From: Roseateles terrae
GTDB taxonomy: Bacteria > Pseudomonadota > Gammaproteobacteria > Burkholderiales > Burkholderiaceae_C
Assembly (NCBI RefSeq): GCF_014192155.1
Contig: NZ_JACHXO010000002.1
Coordinates: 248,001 to 312,000 of the forward strand
Direction: 5' to 3'
Length of the DNA stretch: 64,000 nt
The notes below the pieces were generated by a model. It did not search any database and had not been told where the DNA came from. It saw only the letters and a list, made by a program, of their open reading frames with translations. Made by a program: the position numbers and the translations under genes. Each line of letters opens with the position of its first letter. Position 1 is the first letter of the stretch. Shown here in pieces: positions 60,296 to 64,000 of the stretch.

Positions 60296-62152
60296 TCACT
60301 GCCATCGCTGTGTGTGCTTGCCGGTGGCCAGCAGCAGCTCGCCCATGGCCATCAGGCTGGCCAGCTGGTCCGGCTCATGCGCCAGATCGATGCTGTAGTC
60401 CAGACACAGACGGGTCCAGATGTCCTTGATCGATTCGTCCAGGTTGTCGGCGTTCAGCCGCTTTTCCTGGAAGCGGCCATACAGCTGGTCCGCCGCGGCC
60501 ACCACGGCGGCGCGCACGTCGCCCTTCGGGCATTGCACCGCGATGGCATGACCCGGACCATCGGCCCGATAGTTCTCCATCAGCTTGGCCATCTCCAGCA
60601 GATCTTTGGGCGGCACGGTCTTGCCCGGCAGCAGCGGTATCTGCAGACGCTCCAGCGAACGCTCGGTGGGAATGCGGTGTTTCTCGTCCATGTAGGGCGG
60701 GTCGATGCTCACATCGCGGGTCACCGGCTGGCCGTCGATCGTGGCGGAGATCTGCATCCCGGTCGCCTTCGCACCGGCCAGCACGTGGTCCAGCTCGATC
60801 TGTCCGGTACGGCCCCATTCGAAGTGGACGTGGGTGCCGCTGCCCAGCGCCTGGCGGCCATCCGCCATGGCATCCGGCTCGCTCTGCTCGGAGCGGCAGC
60901 TCAGGTCCACCACGGCGGAAATGTTGTGGGTCAGGCAGGCCGTCGCCCAGGCCAGGGCCTTGTCGGGTCCCGGGCGTTCCAGCACCAGGGTGCGGGGCGC
61001 TGCCCAGGCACCCAGCAGGCGGGCGCCCGGCAAGGACTTCAGGCGCGTGTCCGGCGCGAGCATGGCGTCCGGGTGGATGCGGCGCGTCCTGGCGGTGCTG
61101 CCCTTGAGCGGCGCATACGGCCGGTCGGTCGCTTCCTTCATCTCCAGGATGCCGCTGCAGAGGGCGCGCGCGGCGGCCCGATTGCGCGCCTCTTTCAGCG
61201 CCGGGCCGTCGGGCGGCGTGTCCTTGCTGTGGGCCGCCAGGGTCTCCACCGTCGGCCGATCAACGAATCGCACCGCACGAGCCTTCGGCAATCCACACAG
61301 CTGCATGCCCATGGACAGCAGGCTCGCCAGATGCTCGGGCTGCCGCAGCACCTGCGTGCTGCGGTTCATGTGGATCTGCATCACTGCGTCCTGCACCACA
61401 TCGAGAACGGTGTCCTCGTCCACCGGCAGATCAGCCTGTTGCCGCGCCCGCAGATCCTTGAAGACCTTCCAGCCTGCACCAAAGACGGCGGACCGGTCAT
61501 CCCCGTGCGGCGACTGGAAGGCCACCAGGCAGCCCGGGGCCGGCGGCGCGGCCGACAGCCTTTCGAAGGTTTCACGCAGCACGGCCGGCGGAATCGCCAT
61601 GCCGGGCCTGGCAGAGACGCGCCAGTAACGTGACAGCACCTGGGGCAACTCCCCTGGCAGCGTCTGCGCCCTCACCGCGGGCTCGTGGGCCATGAGGTCC
61701 ATCGTCGTCTGTTCCAGGTCCGTGCCCACGCAGACCACATGCGTCACCCGGTGTTCCAGGGCGCTCTGCTGCCACAGCTTGCGCTGCGCTTGCGTCGGCG
61801 TGGCCATGACGACAGCACCACTGGGAAGACGGTTGGCATGGAGCCGCTCGGTCAGGGTTTTGGCATCGGAGACGTGCGCACGCTCCAGCAAGGTGTCCGG
61901 CTGGACCGGCAGCGCCGGCCCCCGCCTGATCTGCTTTTCGACGCCGCGCCCCGGCAGCCCCTGCTCGAGATCGACCCGTTCACGCAACAGGGTCCGGGCA
62001 TTGTCCAGCTGGCGCTGCCAGGCATGCCGGTCCCCCGTGGGGGTGTCCGACGGCAGGCGAGCGTTGGCCGCAGCCTCGGGCTGTGACGGAGCCGGCGTGA
62101 CCGTGTTCACGTCGCGGGGTGGGCTCGAAAGAATGAGATTGAGCAGTCCCAT
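60296..62152 (-). CDS. Tandem double-domain protein-tyrosine-phosphatase-like protein B
   Basis: This 618-residue paralogue is upstream of protein A with a 93-base gap. It shares the same two-half layout: VVMATPTQAQRKLWQQSA (114-131) and loop QSPHGDDR (213-220) in half one; GARLLGAWAAPRTL (376-389), AVVDLS, IPLLPGKTVPPKDLLEMAKL (505-524) and loop QCPKGDVR (540-547) in half two. This last loop is the only one of the four that keeps C-x5-R (Cys541, Arg547), although the preceding His is Gln and the WPD-loop aspartate is missing. LASLLSMG and LASLMAMG end the halves. No signal peptide. Start ATG at 62152 follows GGAG. The tandem arrangement and shared internal repeat show duplication at two levels. 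Confidence 0.6.
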   Translation of the reverse strand: MGLLNLILSSPPRDVNTVTPAPSQPEAAANARLPSDTPTGDRHAWQRQLDNARTLLRERVDLEQGLPGRGVEKQIRRGPALPVQPDTLLERAHVSDAKTLTERLHANRLPSGAVVMATPTQAQRKLWQQSALEHRVTHVVCVGTDLEQTTMDLMAHEPAVRAQTLPGELPQVLSRYWRVSARPGMAIPPAVLRETFERLSAAPPAPGCLVAFQSPHGDDRSAVFGAGWKVFKDLRARQQADLPVDEDTVLDVVQDAVMQIHMNRSTQVLRQPEHLASLLSMGMQLCGLPKARAVRFVDRPTVETLAAHSKDTPPDGPALKEARNRAAARALCSGILEMKEATDRPYAPLKGSTARTRRIHPDAMLAPDTRLKSLPGARLLGAWAAPRTLVLERPGPDKALAWATACLTHNISAVVDLSCRSEQSEPDAMADGRQALGSGTHVHFEWGRTGQIELDHVLAGAKATGMQISATIDGQPVTRDVSIDPPYMDEKHRIPTERSLERLQIPLLPGKTVPPKDLLEMAKLMENYRADGPGHAIAVQCPKGDVRAAVVAAADQLYGRFQEKRLNADNLDESIKDIWTRLCLDYSIDLAHEPDQLASLMAMGELLLATGKHTQRWQ

Positions 62153-62575
62153 GAGGATCTCCTGGTTGATGACATCGACACCGCACGGGGGCAACGGTGG
62201 GAGGTGAAAGCTCAGTCGGGACGGACGGGTGTTCAGTTGCAAACCCGACGGGGCTGTCGATGGAAACTTGATGCAATCGACAGCTCGGCTCGCATCACCG
62301 ACCCCGGAGCCACTCGCGCGCTGATGGCGCACCGCTCGCCCACCGCTCCCCCCACCGCTGCTCCGCCGCTGCGCCCCCGCTGCCTCACGGCGGGTGCCGC
62401 AGGCTTCAGGGAACTGCCAGGCGCCCTCCTCATCCCCCGACTTCGGTGGAAAACGAGCGGCAATCGCACAAGCAGCAGCATTCGGTGCGCTCTATCGACA
62501 GGTCGAGGGAAGTTCCCAACTGCCGCCCCCATCGGAGTTCGGTAGAACCTGCGCCACAAAAGATTGGGAGCCCCC
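62153..62575. other. Divergent intergenic region
   Basis: These 423 bases separate the PTP-like pair (minus) from the second histidine kinase (plus). They hold the perfect inverted repeat listed separately. Between 62330 and 62400 is a C-rich, purine-poor stretch with CCACCGCT-like repeats. I saw no RNA gene or clear -35/-10 pair. Confidence 0.35.
62253..62284. promoter_or_regulatory. Perfect 9-base inverted repeat, candidate operator
   Basis: GCTGTCGAT at 62253-62261 and ATCGACAGC at 62276-62284 are exact reverse complements with a 14-base spacer. The site lies about 100 bases upstream of the PTP-like gene B and about 290 bases upstream of the divergent kinase gene. This fits a dimeric regulator site; no regulator is identified. 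Confidence 0.5.

Positions 62576-64000
<1,425 letters not shown>

Noticed and set aside
60296-62152. N-myristoylation signal (both PTP-like proteins begin MGL)
   Set aside because: The shared MGL start is suggestive, but neither has Ser/Thr at position 6, so the consensus is not met.

Overview
The window is a dense, high-G+C chromosomal segment with short gaps, many ATGA start/stop overlaps and house-keeping genes (murB, ilvD, orn, rsgA, prlC, flhBA). Flagellar, PEP-CTERM/PrsT and Mks-type condensin genes together with this composition suggest a betaproteobacterium of the order Burkholderiales, probably near Roseateles, Mitsuaria or Rubrivivax. This is inferred from gene content; no rRNA marker is present.

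Layout. 1-4.4 kb: the flagellar export-gate genes (end of fliP, then fliQ, fliR, flhB, flhA). 4.5-12.1 kb: a lipoprotein metalloprotease, a low-G+C orphan protein with an effector/toxin-like N-terminal motif, a small lipoprotein and a secreted GH5 glycanase with two carbohydrate-binding modules. 12.5-13.8 kb: an MFS transporter. 13.8-22.3 kb (minus strand): a tightly packed run reading DEAD-box RNA helicase, cold-shock-domain/DUF1294 protein, GNAT, mksF, mksE, mksB, closed by a strong terminator. 22.8-28.4 kb (minus): orn, a pabB-pabC fusion and a SWIM-finger protein with a decayed SNF2 core. 28.5-30.8 kb (plus): M48 protease and rsgA. 30.8-36.3 kb (minus): small membrane protein, SDR, M3 peptidase, anion permease and a periplasmic coiled-coil protein. 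36.4-40.0 kb (plus): yaeQ, an S9 peptidase and a GNAT-DUF924 fusion. 40.1-41.8 kb: acyl-CoA synthetase. 42.1-44.7 kb: a cysteine-free molybdopterin-fold protein overlapping a hybrid histidine kinase. 44.7-46.3 kb: murB diverging from yajQ. 46.4-50.3 kb: prsT and a PEP-CTERM protein behind a sigma-54 type promoter. 50.7-58.4 kb: ilvD, isoaspartyl peptidase, a pair of acyl-CoA dehydrogenases, a P1 peptidase and an RsuA-type pseudouridine synthase. 58.4-62.2 kb: two tandem paralogues with no obvious annotation. From 62.6 kb: a second histidine kinase running off the end.

The most interesting element is the tandem pair at 58388-62152. Each protein is internally duplicated, and each half looks like a protein-tyrosine-phosphatase fold with a Q-[S/C]-P-x-G-D-x-R loop where active enzymes have H-C-x5-R. 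Three of the four loops carry Ser in place of the nucleophilic Cys, and only one keeps C-x5-R. They look like double-domain pseudophosphatases, possibly secreted effectors. Other points worth checking are the Mks condensin without a neighbouring nuclease subunit, the degenerate SNF2 protein coupled to pabBC, and the hexanucleotide repeat beside the self-cleavage site of the isoaspartyl peptidase.

All calls come from reading translations and motifs. No database search was run.
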